Shown here in pieces: positions 17,979 to 27,215 of a stretch of 64,000 bases of DNA. The stretch's first letter is position 1, and the number at the start of each line of letters is the position of its first letter. A program made the position numbers and the translations under genes. This DNA is from Neogemmobacter tilapiae (GTDB taxonomy: Bacteria; Pseudomonadota; Alphaproteobacteria; Rhodobacterales; Rhodobacteraceae). The notes under the pieces are model-generated. The model searched no databases, was not told where the DNA came from, and was given only the letters and a program-made list of their open reading frames with translations. The stretch covers positions 94,980 through 158,979 of the forward strand of contig NZ_BMYJ01000008.1 of the NCBI RefSeq assembly GCF_014652215.1, written 5' to 3'.

Positions 17979-20479
17979 GCCTCTCTTTGGCCGCCCGTCT
18001 GGCCCGGCGGGAATTGCGCGGCGGTCTGGCCGGGTTCCGCGTCTTTCTCGCCTGCCTTGCCCTTGGCGTCGCGGCCATCGCCGCCGTCGGCCTTGTGCGT
18101 TCCGGCATTCAGGCGGGCCTTTCTGATCAGGGCGCTGTGCTGCTCGGTGGTGATGCGGAACTCTCCTTCACCTACCGCTTTGCCGATGAACAAGAACGCG
18201 CTTTCATCGACAGCACGGCCATCGCCCATTCCGAAATCGTCGATTTCCGTTCCATGGCCGTCGTGGGCGAGGATCGCGCCCTGACCCAAGTCAAGGCGGT
18301 GGACAGCGCCTATCCCCTGACCGGCACCGTCGAACTTGACCCAAGCATACCCTTGGCAAAGGCTCTGGCCGACAAGGGCGCGGTCATGGATCGCATCTTG
18401 GCCGACCGGCTGGGCCTGCAACCCGGCGATACGTTCCGCTTGGGTGAGGGGGATTTTCGCCTTTCCGCCATTCTGACCCGCGAACCCGACAGCGCCAGCG
18501 GCGGCTTTGCCCTTGGCCCGCGCACCCTTGTGCTGACGACCTCGCTCGACGGTTCCGGCCTGATCCAGCCCGGCTCGCTGTTTGACACCTCTTACCGCAT
18601 GATGTTGCCCCCCGGCACCGATCTGGACGCGCTGAAAGCCCAAGCCGAAAGCCAATTCCGCGACAAGGGCCTGCGCTGGGCCGACAGCCGCCGCGCTGCC
18701 CCCGGCGTGGACCGCTTTGTCGAACGCATGGGCGCGTTCCTGATCCTTGTGGGCCTTGCGGGCCTCGCCGTGGGCGGCGTCGGCATCCAATCGGCGGTAA
18801 GGGCCTATCTCGAAGGCAAAATCCCCACCATCGCCACCCTGCGCACGCTGGGCGCACCATCAGGCCTGATCTTCCGGCTTTACCTGATCCAGATCGGCGC
18901 ACTGGCCCTTGTCGGCATTCTGGCCGGGCTGATCCTTGGCGCGCTGGCCATCCTGATCGCCGCCCCCCTGATCGCCGCGGCCTTGCCCTTTCCGGTCGAC
19001 TTTGGCCTCTATCCCATGCCCCTGATCGAGGCTGCCTTCTACGGCGCCATGACGGCCCTTGTCTTTACCCTTTGGCCCTTGGCCCGCAGCGAAAACATCC
19101 GCGCGGCGGCGCTGTATCGCGGGGCAGATCGCGGCCATTGGCCGAATCTCCGCCGCATCGCGCTGATCCTTGGCGCGGTGGCGGTCCTGCTGGCGGGGGC
19201 CGTCTGGTTTTCCGACAATTGGAAACTGGCGCTGGGCTCGGCCTTGGGCGTCGTGCTTTCTCTGATCCTTCTGGCCTTGGCCGCGCTGGCTCTGCGCTGG
19301 CTTTGCCGCCGTTTGGCCCGTTCCCGCCTGACCCGTGGCCGCACCGCCCTGCGTCTGGCGCTCGCCGCCATCGGCGGCCCAAGGGACGAGGCGATGCCCG
19401 TTGTCCTGTCGTTGGGCCTTGGTCTGACGGTTCTGGCGGCCGTGGGGCAGATCGATTCCAACTTGCGCACGGCCATCGCGACCGATCTGCCGACCCGGGC
19501 GCCTTCGTTCTTTTTCGTCGATATTCAGCCCGATCAGATCGACGGCTTTCTGGAACGGGTGAAATCTGACCCCGCCGTCACCGATGTTGAAACCGCCCCC
19601 ATGCTGCGCGGTATCATTACCCTGATCAACGGTCGTCCCGCGCGCGAAGTCGCAGGCCCCCATTGGGTGCTGAACGGTGATCGTGGCATTTCCTATGCCG
19701 ATGCTTTGCCGGATGGGACGACCATCACCGCTGGGCAGTTCTGGCCACAGGGCTATGAGGGCCCGCCACAACTGTCCTTCGGTGCCGACGAGGCGATGGA
19801 ACTGGGTCTGACCTTGGGCGACCGCATGACGGTGAACATTCTGGGGCGGGATATCGAGGCGGAAATCACCAGCCTGCGGGCCGTGGATTTTTCCGACGCT
19901 GGCATGGGCTTTGTGATGCTGATGAATGCCGGCGCGCTGCGGGGGGCGCCGCATTCCCACATCGCGACCGTCTATATGGGCGAACAGGCCGAGGCGGCTC
20001 TGCTGCGCGATCTGTCCAAAGCCTATCCGAACCTGACCGCTATCCGCGTGAAAGAGGCGATCGACCGCGTGACCGAGGCTTTGTCGGCCATTGCGACGGC
20101 CACCGCCTGGGCGGCGGCGGCCACGCTGCTGACCGGCTTTGTCGTGTTGATCGGCGCTGCGGCGGCTGGCGAAAAGGCGCGGGTCTATGAGGCGGCGGTT
20201 CTGAAAACGCTGGGGGCCACGCGCGGGCGCATTCTGGCCAGCTTTGCCCTGCGTTCGGCCCTGACCGGGGCGGCGGCAGGGATGGTCGCTGTTCTGGCGG
20301 CAGCACTGTCGGCCTGGGCCGTGCTGGAACTGGTGATGGAGGTAGATTACCGCTTTGAACCCTGGTCCGCCTTGGGCGTGGTAGGGGCGGGCCTGGTGGT
20401 GACCTTGCTGGCCGGCCTCGGCTTCGCCGCCCGTCCCTTGGGCGTAAAACCCGCCCGCATCCTCAGAAACGAAGCGTAG
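17975..20479 (+). CDS. ybbP: ABC transporter permease, FtsX-like (YbbP type)
   Basis: Large permease partner of the preceding ATPase. The 834-residue protein has an amino-terminal span, two FtsX domains (about 250-380 and 700-830) and a central set of membrane spans, the 10-span YbbP arrangement. Amino-terminal LAARLARRELRGGLAGFRVF and carboxyl-terminal FAARPLGVKPARILRNEA are typical. It starts in a four-base overlap with ybbA. Role is unknown; a function in export or release of lipids or secreted enzymes is only an inference from the tesA neighbour. Confidence 0.92.
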   Translation: MSLSLAARLARRELRGGLAGFRVFLACLALGVAAIAAVGLVRSGIQAGLSDQGAVLLGGDAELSFTYRFADEQERAFIDSTAIAHSEIVDFRSMAVVGEDRALTQVKAVDSAYPLTGTVELDPSIPLAKALADKGAVMDRILADRLGLQPGDTFRLGEGDFRLSAILTREPDSASGGFALGPRTLVLTTSLDGSGLIQPGSLFDTSYRMMLPPGTDLDALKAQAESQFRDKGLRWADSRRAAPGVDRFVERMGAFLILVGLAGLAVGGVGIQSAVRAYLEGKIPTIATLRTLGAPSGLIFRLYLIQIGALALVGILAGLILGALAILIAAPLIAAALPFPVDFGLYPMPLIEAAFYGAMTALVFTLWPLARSENIRAAALYRGADRGHWPNLRRIALILGAVAVLLAGAVWFSDNWKLALGSALGVVLSLILLALAALALRWLCRRLARSRLTRGRTALRLALAAIGGPRDEAMPVVLSLGLGLTVLAAVGQIDSNLRTAIATDLPTRAPSFFFVDIQPDQIDGFLERVKSDPAVTDVETAPMLRGIITLINGRPAREVAGPHWVLNGDRGISYADALPDGTTITAGQFWPQGYEGPPQLSFGADEAMELGLTLGDRMTVNILGRDIEAEITSLRAVDFSDAGMGFVMLMNAGALRGAPHSHIATVYMGEQAEAALLRDLSKAYPNLTAIRVKEAIDRVTEALSAIATATAWAAAATLLTGFVVLIGAAAAGEKARVYEAAVLKTLGATRGRILASFALRSALTGAAAGMVAVLAAALSAWAVLELVMEVDYRFEPWSALGVVGAGLVVTLLAGLGFAARPLGVKPARILRNEA

Positions 20480-20480
20480 G

Positions 20481-20498
20481 TCGGGCCTCGGCCCGGCT
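20481..20498 (+). terminator. Hairpin after ybbP
   Basis: GTCGGGCC / GGCCCGGC stem (one G-T pair) with a two-base apex directly after the ybbP stop. No T run follows; the next bases are C- and A-rich, so it may instead be a dispersed hairpin of the type common between genes here. Confidence 0.4.
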
Positions 20499-20566
20499 CA
20501 ACCCTCCCCCAAAAAAAGAGAATTCAAAATACTGAATATAACAACTAAATCAATACATTGACCGCA

Positions 20567-20582
20567 ATTTCACGCGTGAAAT
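20567..20582. repeat. 16-bp perfect palindrome in an AT-rich spacer
   Basis: ATTTCACGCGTGAAAT is perfectly symmetrical and lies in an unusually AT-rich 80-base stretch (about 20515-20600) between two convergent genes, where no promoter is expected. Its function is unknown. Confidence 0.5.
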
Positions 20583-20603
20583 CTTTCACAAATGGGGCCG
20601 CCC

Positions 20604-21215
20604 TCATTCCAGCCCCCCAATCCCTCGCAAATATTCCAAAGCCCCGTCATTCATCCGGTAATGCCCCGTCATCTCCCAAGCAAACAACCCCGCCTCCTCC
20701 CGCGCCCCCGCCCCGATATTGTGCAGAATCAGAGGCGTCCCATCCTCGGCCTGCCGGTCCGAAACCACGGCAATATGGGGCAGATTTCCCGGCAACAGAT
20801 AGCTGACCAGATCGCCCGGCTCAAAATCCGCAGGATCGCTGGAAACCGCCAGCTCCGCCCCGGCCCGCTGGAACAGCTTTTGCAGGTTCGGAACCCGGCG
20901 GTGATCAATATTCCGGTCCGTGGTCTTCAGCCCCCAATTCGCCGGATAGGCCGCGAAATCCGCCTTCATATCCCGGTTCACCGCCAGTTGTAGATCAATC
21001 CCCAACCCCTGCCGAAACGCCCGGATGATCACATCCGTACAAACCCCCCGATCCAGCGGCACATCCCCCGCCGGAAAATCCAGGCTGACGTAAGCCGGAT
21101 CATAGATCAGCGTGACCCCCACCTGCCACCGCGCGGCGGCAGGCAGGTCAGCGATGGCCTGCGCGATGGCAGGCATGGGAAGCAGGGCAAGGGTCAGCGC
21201 GATGAAATGTTTCAT
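20604..21215 (-). CDS. DUF1287 family secreted protein
   Basis: Exported protein of the DUF1287 (YijF-like) family, which is related in fold to NlpC/P60 cysteine hydrolases; no activity is established. The 203-residue protein has a signal peptide (about 1-18, LALLPMPAIAQ), then YDPAYVSLDFPAGDVPLDRGVCTDVIIRA with the candidate catalytic cysteine, MKADFAAYP, and a later histidine in PHIAVVSD, followed by a conserved ILHNIGAGA-EE motif. It is convergent with ybbP and is divergent from the selenouridine synthase gene 112 bases away. Confidence 0.85.
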   Translation of the reverse strand: MKHFIALTLALLPMPAIAQAIADLPAAARWQVGVTLIYDPAYVSLDFPAGDVPLDRGVCTDVIIRAFRQGLGIDLQLAVNRDMKADFAAYPANWGLKTTDRNIDHRRVPNLQKLFQRAGAELAVSSDPADFEPGDLVSYLLPGNLPHIAVVSDRQAEDGTPLILHNIGAGAREEAGLFAWEMTGHYRMNDGALEYLRGIGGLE

Positions 21216-21327
21216 GCCCCCGTCTTAGCCCCCGTCCTTCGTTCTGCCTATCATCTCGCCCAGGCATGAACGGAAACCCGCCGATGCGGGGCTTTCCGGT
21301 CCCGGCAAAGCCCGCTAGGCTAACCCC

Positions 21328-22386
21328 ATGCCCGTGACCCTGACCCAGCTTTCCGATCTTGCCACCCTTGGCTTTGACGCGATCATCGACGTCCGCGCCC
21401 CCGCCGAATATGCCGAAGATCATCTGCCCGGCGCGATCAGCCTGCCTGTCCTGTCTGATGCCGAGCGGGCCGAGGTGGGGACGATCTACAAACAGGAAAG
21501 CCCCTTCAAGGCGCGCAAAGTGGGCGGGGCCCTGGTGGCGGCCAACGCCGCCAAACATCTGCAAGGCCCGCTTGCCGACAAGGAAGGCGGCTGGCGGCCG
21601 CTCGTCTATTGCTGGCGCGGCGGGCAAAGGTCGGGCTCTTTCGCCACGATCCTGTCGCAGGTCGGCTGGCGGGTCGACACCATCGCCGGCGGCTACAGAG
21701 CTTGGCGCGGCCTGGTCGTTCAGGCTCTCTATCACGCACCTTTCCGCCATCGGTTGATCCTGCTGGATGGCAACACCGGATCGGCCAAAACGGAACTGCT
21801 GGCCCGGATGGCGGCCAAGGGCGCGCAGGTGATTGATCTGGAGAGGCTGGCCCGCCACCGCGGCAGCCTCTTTGGCGCGATGCCCGGCGGGCAGCCCAGC
21901 CAGAAAGCGTTCGAGGGTGCCTTGGCGCTGGAACTGGCGCGGCTGGACCCGGCGCGACCGGTCTTGGTCGAGGCGGAAAGCGCCAAGATCGGGAGTTGTC
22001 GCTTGCCGCCACGCCTTTGGCAGGCGATGCAAGTCGCACCACGCCTTTCGATTGCGGCCGCCGCCTCAGAACGTGCAGCCTATCTTTGCCGATCCTATGC
22101 CGACCTGACATCGGACCGCGATCGGCTGGTCCGCATCGTGGCCAGCCTGCGCCCCCTGCATGCGGCCGAACAGATCGACGAATGGATTGGTCTCGCGGAG
22201 CGGGGCGATTTCCCAACGCTGGCGGAGGGTTTGATGATAAGACACTACGATCCGCGCTATACTCGCCACAGAGCTCGAGCTGCGGTACCGGTCATCGACC
22301 TCACCGCTCAGCGCTTGGATGAGTCGGGACTGGTCGATCTGACGGAACGTCTGATGGAGAGTATGGCACGGCTTGCCGTCCAATAG
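21328..22386 (+). CDS. mnmH: tRNA 2-selenouridine synthase
   Basis: Replaces sulfur by selenium at the wobble 2-thiouridine of tRNAs for Lys, Glu and Gln, using selenophosphate. The 352-residue protein has an amino-terminal rhodanese domain with DVRAPAEYAEDHLPGAIS and the catalytic cysteine in VYCWRGGQRSGS (about residue 95), then a P-loop domain starting LLDGNTGSAKTELL near residue 149. The P-loop carries alanine where many Walker A motifs have glycine before GK/T. No selD is nearby, so selenophosphate synthetase must be encoded elsewhere. Also called selU or ybbB. Confidence 0.92.
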   Translation: MPVTLTQLSDLATLGFDAIIDVRAPAEYAEDHLPGAISLPVLSDAERAEVGTIYKQESPFKARKVGGALVAANAAKHLQGPLADKEGGWRPLVYCWRGGQRSGSFATILSQVGWRVDTIAGGYRAWRGLVVQALYHAPFRHRLILLDGNTGSAKTELLARMAAKGAQVIDLERLARHRGSLFGAMPGGQPSQKAFEGALALELARLDPARPVLVEAESAKIGSCRLPPRLWQAMQVAPRLSIAAAASERAAYLCRSYADLTSDRDRLVRIVASLRPLHAAEQIDEWIGLAERGDFPTLAEGLMIRHYDPRYTRHRARAAVPVIDLTAQRLDESGLVDLTERLMESMARLAVQ

Positions 22387-22425
22387 CGGGGGCCAACAAT
22401 ATGCTGGCCCCCTAAGTTAGCCTAT

Positions 22426-23595
22426 TTACAGCGTGACCCAAGCCGCATTCTTGGCCGAAGAGCGCACGCAGGCATCGACAAACGCGACACCTGCGACGCC
22501 ATCGGCCATGGTCGGGAAATGCACATCGGCGGGCAGGGGCAGGCCTGCCATGCGCGCCCGGATAGCGCGGGCCGCTTCGGCATAGATGTTGGCGAAGCCC
22601 TCCAGATAGCCCTCGGGATGGCCGGGGGGAATGCGGCTGACCCGCGCCGCTGCCGCGCCCGAACCTGCGCCGCCACGGGTGATCAGTTGCTTGGGCTGGC
22701 CGAGTTTGGTGAACCACAGCAGGTTCGGGTTCTCCTGATCCCATTCTATGCCGCCCTTGTCGCCATAGACTTGCAAACGCAGCGCGTTTTCATTGCCGGG
22801 GGAAACCTGCGAACACCACAGCATACCCCTGGCCCCGCCCTTGTAGCGCAGCAGGACATGGCCGTTGTCGTCAAGCTGCCGGCCCGGAACAAAGCGGTGC
22901 AGATCGGCGGCCAAAGCCTCGGTTTCCAGCCCCGTGACGAAAGACGCCAGGTTCTGCGCATGGGTGCCGATGTCGCCGACGGCCCCGCCGCCGCCTGAAC
23001 GCGCCGGATCGGTCCGCCATTCGGCCTGTTTCGATCCGGTCTGTTCCAGCGGCGTAGAAAGCCAGTCCTGCACATATTGCACATGGAGGACGCGGATTTC
23101 GCCCAGTTCGCCGCTGGCGACCATCTCTTGCGCCTGACGGATCATGGGATAGCCGGTGTAATTGTGCGTCAGGATGAACAAAGCGTCCGACTTTTCGGCA
23201 GCCTTGGCAAGCGATTTGGCATCGGCCAAGGTGCCGGTCAGGGGCTTGTCGCAGATGACATGGATGCCGCGTTTCAGGAATTCCTTGGCGACCGGCGCAT
23301 GCAGATGGTTTGGTGTCACGATCGACACCGCGTTGATCCCATCCTTGCGCCGGGCCTCACGCTGGGCCATTTCGGCATAGGATGAATAGACGCGGGCCGG
23401 GTTCAGGCCGAGATCCGCGCCCGAGGCCGCCGATTTTTCGGGGGTCGAGGAAAAGCACCCCGCGACCAGTTCATATTCGCCGTCGATCCGCGCTGCGATC
23501 CGGTGGACGGCGCCGATAAAGGCATCACGCCCGCCGCCGACCATCCCTAACCGCAGTTTGGCCCCTCTGGCCACATGGGCTGCATCAATTGCCAT
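22426..23595 (-). CDS. Gfo/Idh/MocA family NAD(P)-dependent sugar oxidoreductase
   Basis: Dehydrogenase of the glucose-fructose oxidoreductase/inositol dehydrogenase family. The 389-residue protein starts with a Rossmann domain ([19 protein letters not shown]), includes [28 protein letters not shown], whose E/D-K-P motif holds the catalytic lysine, and an HxxN-like GDIGTHAQN motif in the carboxyl domain. It lies 78 bases downstream of a sugar isomerase gene on the same strand; the pair resembles catabolic modules for inositol or rare sugars. Exact substrate is not evident. No transporter gene is adjacent. Confidence 0.9.
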   Translation of the reverse strand: MAIDAAHVARGAKLRLGMVGGGRDAFIGAVHRIAARIDGEYELVAGCFSSTPEKSAASGADLGLNPARVYSSYAEMAQREARRKDGINAVSIVTPNHLHAPVAKEFLKRGIHVICDKPLTGTLADAKSLAKAAEKSDALFILTHNYTGYPMIRQAQEMVASGELGEIRVLHVQYVQDWLSTPLEQTGSKQAEWRTDPARSGGGGAVGDIGTHAQNLASFVTGLETEALAADLHRFVPGRQLDDNGHVLLRYKGGARGMLWCSQVSPGNENALRLQVYGDKGGIEWDQENPNLLWFTKLGQPKQLITRGGAGSGAAAARVSRIPPGHPEGYLEGFANIYAEAARAIRARMAGLPLPADVHFPTMADGVAGVAFVDACVRSSAKNAAWVTL

Positions 23596-23673
23596 CTCTC
23601 ATCTCCTCGCCGCAGGCCTATGCCTGCCTTGTCTTGTGAAAAGACGGGGGCAGGGCCCCCGTCTGGAACGGTG

Positions 23674-24726
23674 CTAAAGGCCCAGCATCCGCCGGTTCGC
23701 TGCTTGATCGGTGCCGCCATCGGCGAAATCGTCGAACGCCTTTTCTGTCACGCGGATGATGTGGTTTTTGACGAATTCCGCGCCTTCGCGTGCGCCATCC
23801 TCGGGGTGTTTCAGGCAGCATTCCCATTCGACCACGGCCCAGCCTGCGAAATCATTTGCGGCCATTTTCGAGAAGATCGCGCTGAAATCGACTTGGCCGT
23901 CGCCCAAGGACCGGAAGCGTCCCGCGCGGTCCACCCAAGGGGCATAGCCCGAATAGACGCCCTGACGGCCGGTCGGGTTGAATTCGGCATCCTTGACGTG
24001 GAACATCTTGATCCGGTCTTTGTAGATGTCGATGTGGTCCAGATAATCCAAGCATTGCAGCACGTAATGCGAGGGATCGTAGAGCATATTCGCCCGTTTG
24101 TGCCCTTTGACGCGGTCAAGGAACATTTCAAACGTCGTGCCATCGAACAGGTCTTCGCCGGGGTGGATTTCGTAGCAGATGTCCACGCCGTTTTCTTCGG
24201 CCACGTTCAGGATCGGCAGCCAACGCTTGGCCAATTCATCAAAGGCGGTTTCGATCAGACCCGCCGGGCGCTGCGGCCAAGGGTAGAGATAGGGCCAAGC
24301 CAAAGCGCCCGAGAAAGACGCCATCGCGTTCAGGCCCAGACGGTTCGACGCTTTCAGCGCCTTTTTCACCTGATCGACCGCCCATTCCTGCCGCGCCTTG
24401 GGGTTGCCCCGGACGCCCGGTGCCGCAAAGCCGTCAAAGCCTGCGTCATAGGCCGGATGGACGGCGACCAACTGCCCTTGCAGGTGGGTCGAAAGCTCTG
24501 TCACCTCGATCCCGTTCGCCGCGGCCTGACCTTTGAAGTCGTCGCAATAGGTCTGGCTTTCGGCGGCCTTGTCGAGGTCGATCAGCCGACCGTCCCATGA
24601 CGGCACCTGAACGCCCTTATAGCCGCAATCAGCGGCCCATTTCGTGATGCTGTCCCAGGAATTGAACGGCGCTGCATCGCCCGCGAACTGCGCCAGAAAC
24701 AGCGCCGGGCCCTTGATCGTTTTCAT
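23674..24726 (-). CDS. Sugar phosphate isomerase/epimerase (AP endonuclease family 2 TIM barrel)
   Basis: Xylose-isomerase-like TIM-barrel enzyme acting on sugars or inosose. From ATG at 24726, with GGAGGAG eight bases upstream, the protein has 350 residues. Metal-binding features include DICYEIHPGEDLFD, MLYDPSHYVLQ, KMFHVKDAEF and a late VVEWECC with a glutamate. It is the first gene of a two-gene unit with the Gfo/Idh/MocA oxidoreductase, and a LacI-type operator lies 69 bases upstream. Substrate unresolved; the family covers 3-keto sugars, inosose and hydroxypyruvate isomerases. Confidence 0.9.
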   Translation of the reverse strand: MKTIKGPALFLAQFAGDAAPFNSWDSITKWAADCGYKGVQVPSWDGRLIDLDKAAESQTYCDDFKGQAAANGIEVTELSTHLQGQLVAVHPAYDAGFDGFAAPGVRGNPKARQEWAVDQVKKALKASNRLGLNAMASFSGALAWPYLYPWPQRPAGLIETAFDELAKRWLPILNVAEENGVDICYEIHPGEDLFDGTTFEMFLDRVKGHKRANMLYDPSHYVLQCLDYLDHIDIYKDRIKMFHVKDAEFNPTGRQGVYSGYAPWVDRAGRFRSLGDGQVDFSAIFSKMAANDFAGWAVVEWECCLKHPEDGAREGAEFVKNHIIRVTEKAFDDFADGGTDQAANRRMLGL

Positions 24727-25038
24727 CTGAACTCCTCCGATGAGTGCTGCAAGCCGCGACCCGTCCTCCCCCGTGGCGGCGGTTGGGCACACACTAAAAA
24801 CGTTTTCATCGCGGATCAACCGCCCATCGAAGGGAATTGTTTCCGACTAAAAGAATCGGACTTTACAAAACCAAGTGAATCAATCAGAAATGCGGCGAAG
24901 CCAAGCCAACCTTTGCAGGTCAGCCCGGAGAAAAGGAACAGCAAGCGAGGATGAAGGGGCATGCCGAACCCCGGTTCCGCAGATGCCCGCACCCCCGCCC
25001 AAACCGGGCCTGATGCGGCTGTAGAGGAGACGCTGAAG
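24727..25038. other. 312-base divergent intergenic region
   Basis: This spacer separates the sugar isomerase (minus) from hemP (plus). It holds the LacI-type dyad at 24795-24808 and an inverted repeat TCCGA-N9-TCGGA at 24842-24860. An open frame extends hemP upstream to 24961, but that stretch lacks a usable ribosome-binding site. No clear Fur, Irr or RirA box was recognised by eye although the downstream genes are iron-related. Confidence 0.5.
24795..24808 (-). promoter_or_regulatory. LacI-type operator upstream of the sugar catabolic pair
   Basis: TAAAAACGTTTTCA is a CpG-centred inverted repeat (six of seven pairs) of the form recognised by LacI/GalR regulators. It lies 69 bases before the isomerase start. 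No LacI gene is in the window. Confidence 0.5.
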
Positions 25039-25200
25039 ATGAACGCCTATGTCGAAGCCCAGACCTTGATTCAGGACACGACCCCGATCCATGACGCGAT
25101 GAACCTGACCTCGGGCGGTTCGCTGGCACGGATCGTGTTGAACGGTCAGGTCTATTCGCTGCGGATCACCCGCGCGGGCAAATTGATTCTGACCAAGTAA
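25039..25200 (+). CDS. hemP: HemP family hemin uptake protein
   Basis: Short protein of the HemP/HmuP family, which in other bacteria is needed for expression or function of haem uptake genes. From ATG at 25039, with GAGGAG nine bases upstream, it has 53 residues. The carboxyl half, ARIVLNGQVYSLRITRAGK followed by LILTK, matches the diagnostic Y-x-LRxTxxGKLILTK signature. A longer form from ATG at 24961 is possible but has poor initiation context. It heads the iron gene cluster, 11 bases before the imelysin gene. No TonB-dependent haem receptor is adjacent. Confidence 0.88.
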   Translation: MNAYVEAQTLIQDTTPIHDAMNLTSGGSLARIVLNGQVYSLRITRAGKLILTK

Positions 25201-25211
25201 CGGATAACGAA

Positions 25212-26465
25212 ATGAAACGTCTGACCGCTGCCTTGCTGATCACCACCCTGATGCCCTTGCCGCTGCTGGCGGCAACGCCCGAAGGTGTCGTGGCAAACTA
25301 TGCCAATATCGCTGAAGCCAAGTTTCAGGACAGCCTGACCACGGCGCAGGCGCTGAAAGTGGCGGTGGATGCGCTGGTGGCCAACCCGTCAGACGAAACG
25401 CTGCAAGCGGCGCGCACGGCTTGGCTTGCCGCCCGTGTGCCCTATCAGCAGACCGAAGCCTATCGTTTCGGCAATGCGGCGGTGGACGACTGGGAAGGCA
25501 AGGTCAACGCCTGGCCCTTGGACGAAGGCCTGATCGATTATGTCGAAGGCGCGGAAGTGGGGGGTGAAAACCCGCTGGCGACCGCCAATGTCATTGCGAA
25601 CCCGAAGCTGACGATTGCCGGAGCCGAGGTGGACGCCAGCGCCATCACGCCGGAACTGCTGGGCGGCACGCTGCAAGAGGCGGACGGGATCGAATCGAAT
25701 GTCGCCACCGGCTATCACGCCATCGAATTCCTGCTGTGGGGGCAGGATCTGAACGGAACGGGCCCCGGTGCGGGGGCCCGTCCGGCCAGCGATTTCGTGC
25801 AAGGCGATGCCTGCACGGGCGGCAATTGTGACCGCCGGGTGGCCTATCTGGTGGCTGCGACCGACCTTTTGATTACCGATCTGGAAGAAATGGTTGCCGC
25901 TTGGGGTGCCGATGGGGTGGCCCGTGCCGCCGTGACCACCGATCCGAAGGCAGGCTTGACGGCGATGCTGACGGGGATGGGCAGCCTTTCCTATGGCGAA
26001 CTGGCCGGCGAGCGGATCAAGCTGGGCCTGATGCTGAATGACCCGGAAGAGGAACACGACTGCTTCTCGGACAACACGCACAACAGCCACTACTATGACG
26101 GTGTGGGCATTCAGGGCGTCTATCTGGGCAGCTATACCCGCATTGATGGCTCGGTTGTGTCGGGCGAGTCTTTGGCGGAACTGGTGGCCGCAAAGGATGC
26201 GGCGCTGGACACGCAGTTGAAGGCGGAACTCGACGCTTCGGTCGCGGCCTTGGGGGCGATCAAGACGGCGGCGGAAGAAGGCTTTGCCTATGACCAGATG
26301 CTGGCGACCGGCGATGCCAAAGGCGAAGCCTTGATCATGGGTGCGGTTGACGCGCTTGTGACGCAGACGAAATCCATCGAACGGGCGGTTGTGGCTTTGG
26401 AACTGGACGCGATTGCCGTCGAAGGTTCCGACAGCCTTGATAACCCGAACGCTGTTTTCCAATAG
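25212..26465 (+). CDS. Imelysin family iron-associated periplasmic protein (peptidase M75 family)
   Basis: Exported protein of the imelysin/IrpA family, linked to iron uptake and related to EfeO; the peptidase activity once proposed is doubtful for many members. The 417-residue protein has a signal peptide (1-20, PLPLLAATP) and two helical repeats; the family metal-site motif GxHxxE is present as G167-Y-H169-A-I-E172-F. Later DCFSDNTHNSHYYDG is the conserved second-half motif. It lies between hemP and bfd in an apparent iron operon. A second, smaller imelysin is encoded at 28703-29665. Confidence 0.92.
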   Translation: MKRLTAALLITTLMPLPLLAATPEGVVANYANIAEAKFQDSLTTAQALKVAVDALVANPSDETLQAARTAWLAARVPYQQTEAYRFGNAAVDDWEGKVNAWPLDEGLIDYVEGAEVGGENPLATANVIANPKLTIAGAEVDASAITPELLGGTLQEADGIESNVATGYHAIEFLLWGQDLNGTGPGAGARPASDFVQGDACTGGNCDRRVAYLVAATDLLITDLEEMVAAWGADGVARAAVTTDPKAGLTAMLTGMGSLSYGELAGERIKLGLMLNDPEEEHDCFSDNTHNSHYYDGVGIQGVYLGSYTRIDGSVVSGESLAELVAAKDAALDTQLKAELDASVAALGAIKTAAEEGFAYDQMLATGDAKGEALIMGAVDALVTQTKSIERAVVALELDAIAVEGSDSLDNPNAVFQ

Positions 26466-26474
26466 GAACATCCG

Positions 26475-26750
26475 GTGATCGTCTGTTCCTGCCAGAACAT
26501 CAGCGATACGGACATCCGGCGCGCCGTCCAATGGATGCGCGCGTCGGACCCCTTGACGCTGGTGACAGCGGGCAAGATTTACCATGCCTTGGGTAAACGC
26601 GCGGATTGCGGCGGCTGTATGCCGCTTTTCGTCGATCAGATGCGAAAATCCGAAGGCTTCCAAGTGCCTGCAACTTTGCGTAATCTTCGCGTGACAGCAA
26701 ACGCCATCAGCGAGGAGATTGCAGATGAAGGGCGACGCCAAGGTTATTGA
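26475..26750 (+). CDS. bfd: Bacterioferritin-associated ferredoxin
   Basis: Small [2Fe-2S] protein that reduces bacterioferritin to release stored iron. The 91-residue product has the four cluster cysteines C4-x-C6 and C45-x2-C48 ([11 protein letters not shown] and ADCGGCMP) typical of the BFD-like fold. It begins with GTG at 26475 and continues past the first bases of bfr, overlapping it by 26 bases, so the carboxyl tail is longer than in the 64-residue Escherichia coli protein. Adjacency to bfr confirms the assignment. Confidence 0.94.
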   Translation: MIVCSCQNISDTDIRRAVQWMRASDPLTLVTAGKIYHALGKRADCGGCMPLFVDQMRKSEGFQVPATLRNLRVTANAISEEIADEGRRQGY

Positions 26751-27210
26751 GTATCTGAACGCGGCCTTGCGGTCGGAACTGACGGCGGTCAGCCAATATT
26801 GGCTGCATTATCGTCTGCAAGACGACTGGGGCTATGGCAAGATTGCCGCGAAAAGCCGGGCGGAAAGCATTGAAGAGATGAACCATGCGGATCGTCTGAT
26901 CACGCGGATCATTTTCCTTGAGGGGCATCCGAACCTGCAAAAGCTGGACCCGCTGCGCATCGGGCAGAACCTCCGGGAAACGATGGAATGTGACCTTGCG
27001 GGGGAGCATGACGCGCGAAACCTTTATATGGAAGCGCGGGATTACTGCGAAAAGGTGGGCGACCATGTGTCGAAAGCCCTGTTCGAGGCGCTGATTGCCG
27101 ATGAAGAGGGGCATATCGACTTTCTGGAAACCCAGATCGGTCTGCATGACCGGCTGGGGGCCGAAAACTATGGCCTGCTGAACGCCAATTCGGCGGATCA
27201 GGCGGAGTAA
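26725..27210 (+). CDS. bfr: Bacterioferritin
   Basis: Haem-containing 24-mer ferritin that oxidises and stores iron in the cytoplasm. From ATG at 26725 (GAGGAG seven bases upstream) it has 161 residues. All ferroxidase ligands are present at canonical positions: E18, E51, H54, E94, E127 and H130; M52 is the haem ligand. An in-frame TTG six bases earlier was rejected. It overlaps bfd and is followed after five bases by the di-haem oxidoreductase gene. Confidence 0.97.
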   Translation: MKGDAKVIEYLNAALRSELTAVSQYWLHYRLQDDWGYGKIAAKSRAESIEEMNHADRLITRIIFLEGHPNLQKLDPLRIGQNLRETMECDLAGEHDARNLYMEARDYCEKVGDHVSKALFEALIADEEGHIDFLETQIGLHDRLGAENYGLLNANSADQAE

Positions 27211-27215
27211 CCCTG

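Noticed and set aside
24961..25038. Longer HemP starting at 24961
   Set aside because: The AAGGGG stretch is only one base from this ATG; the ATG at 25039 has a better spaced GAGGAG and gives the normal HemP length.
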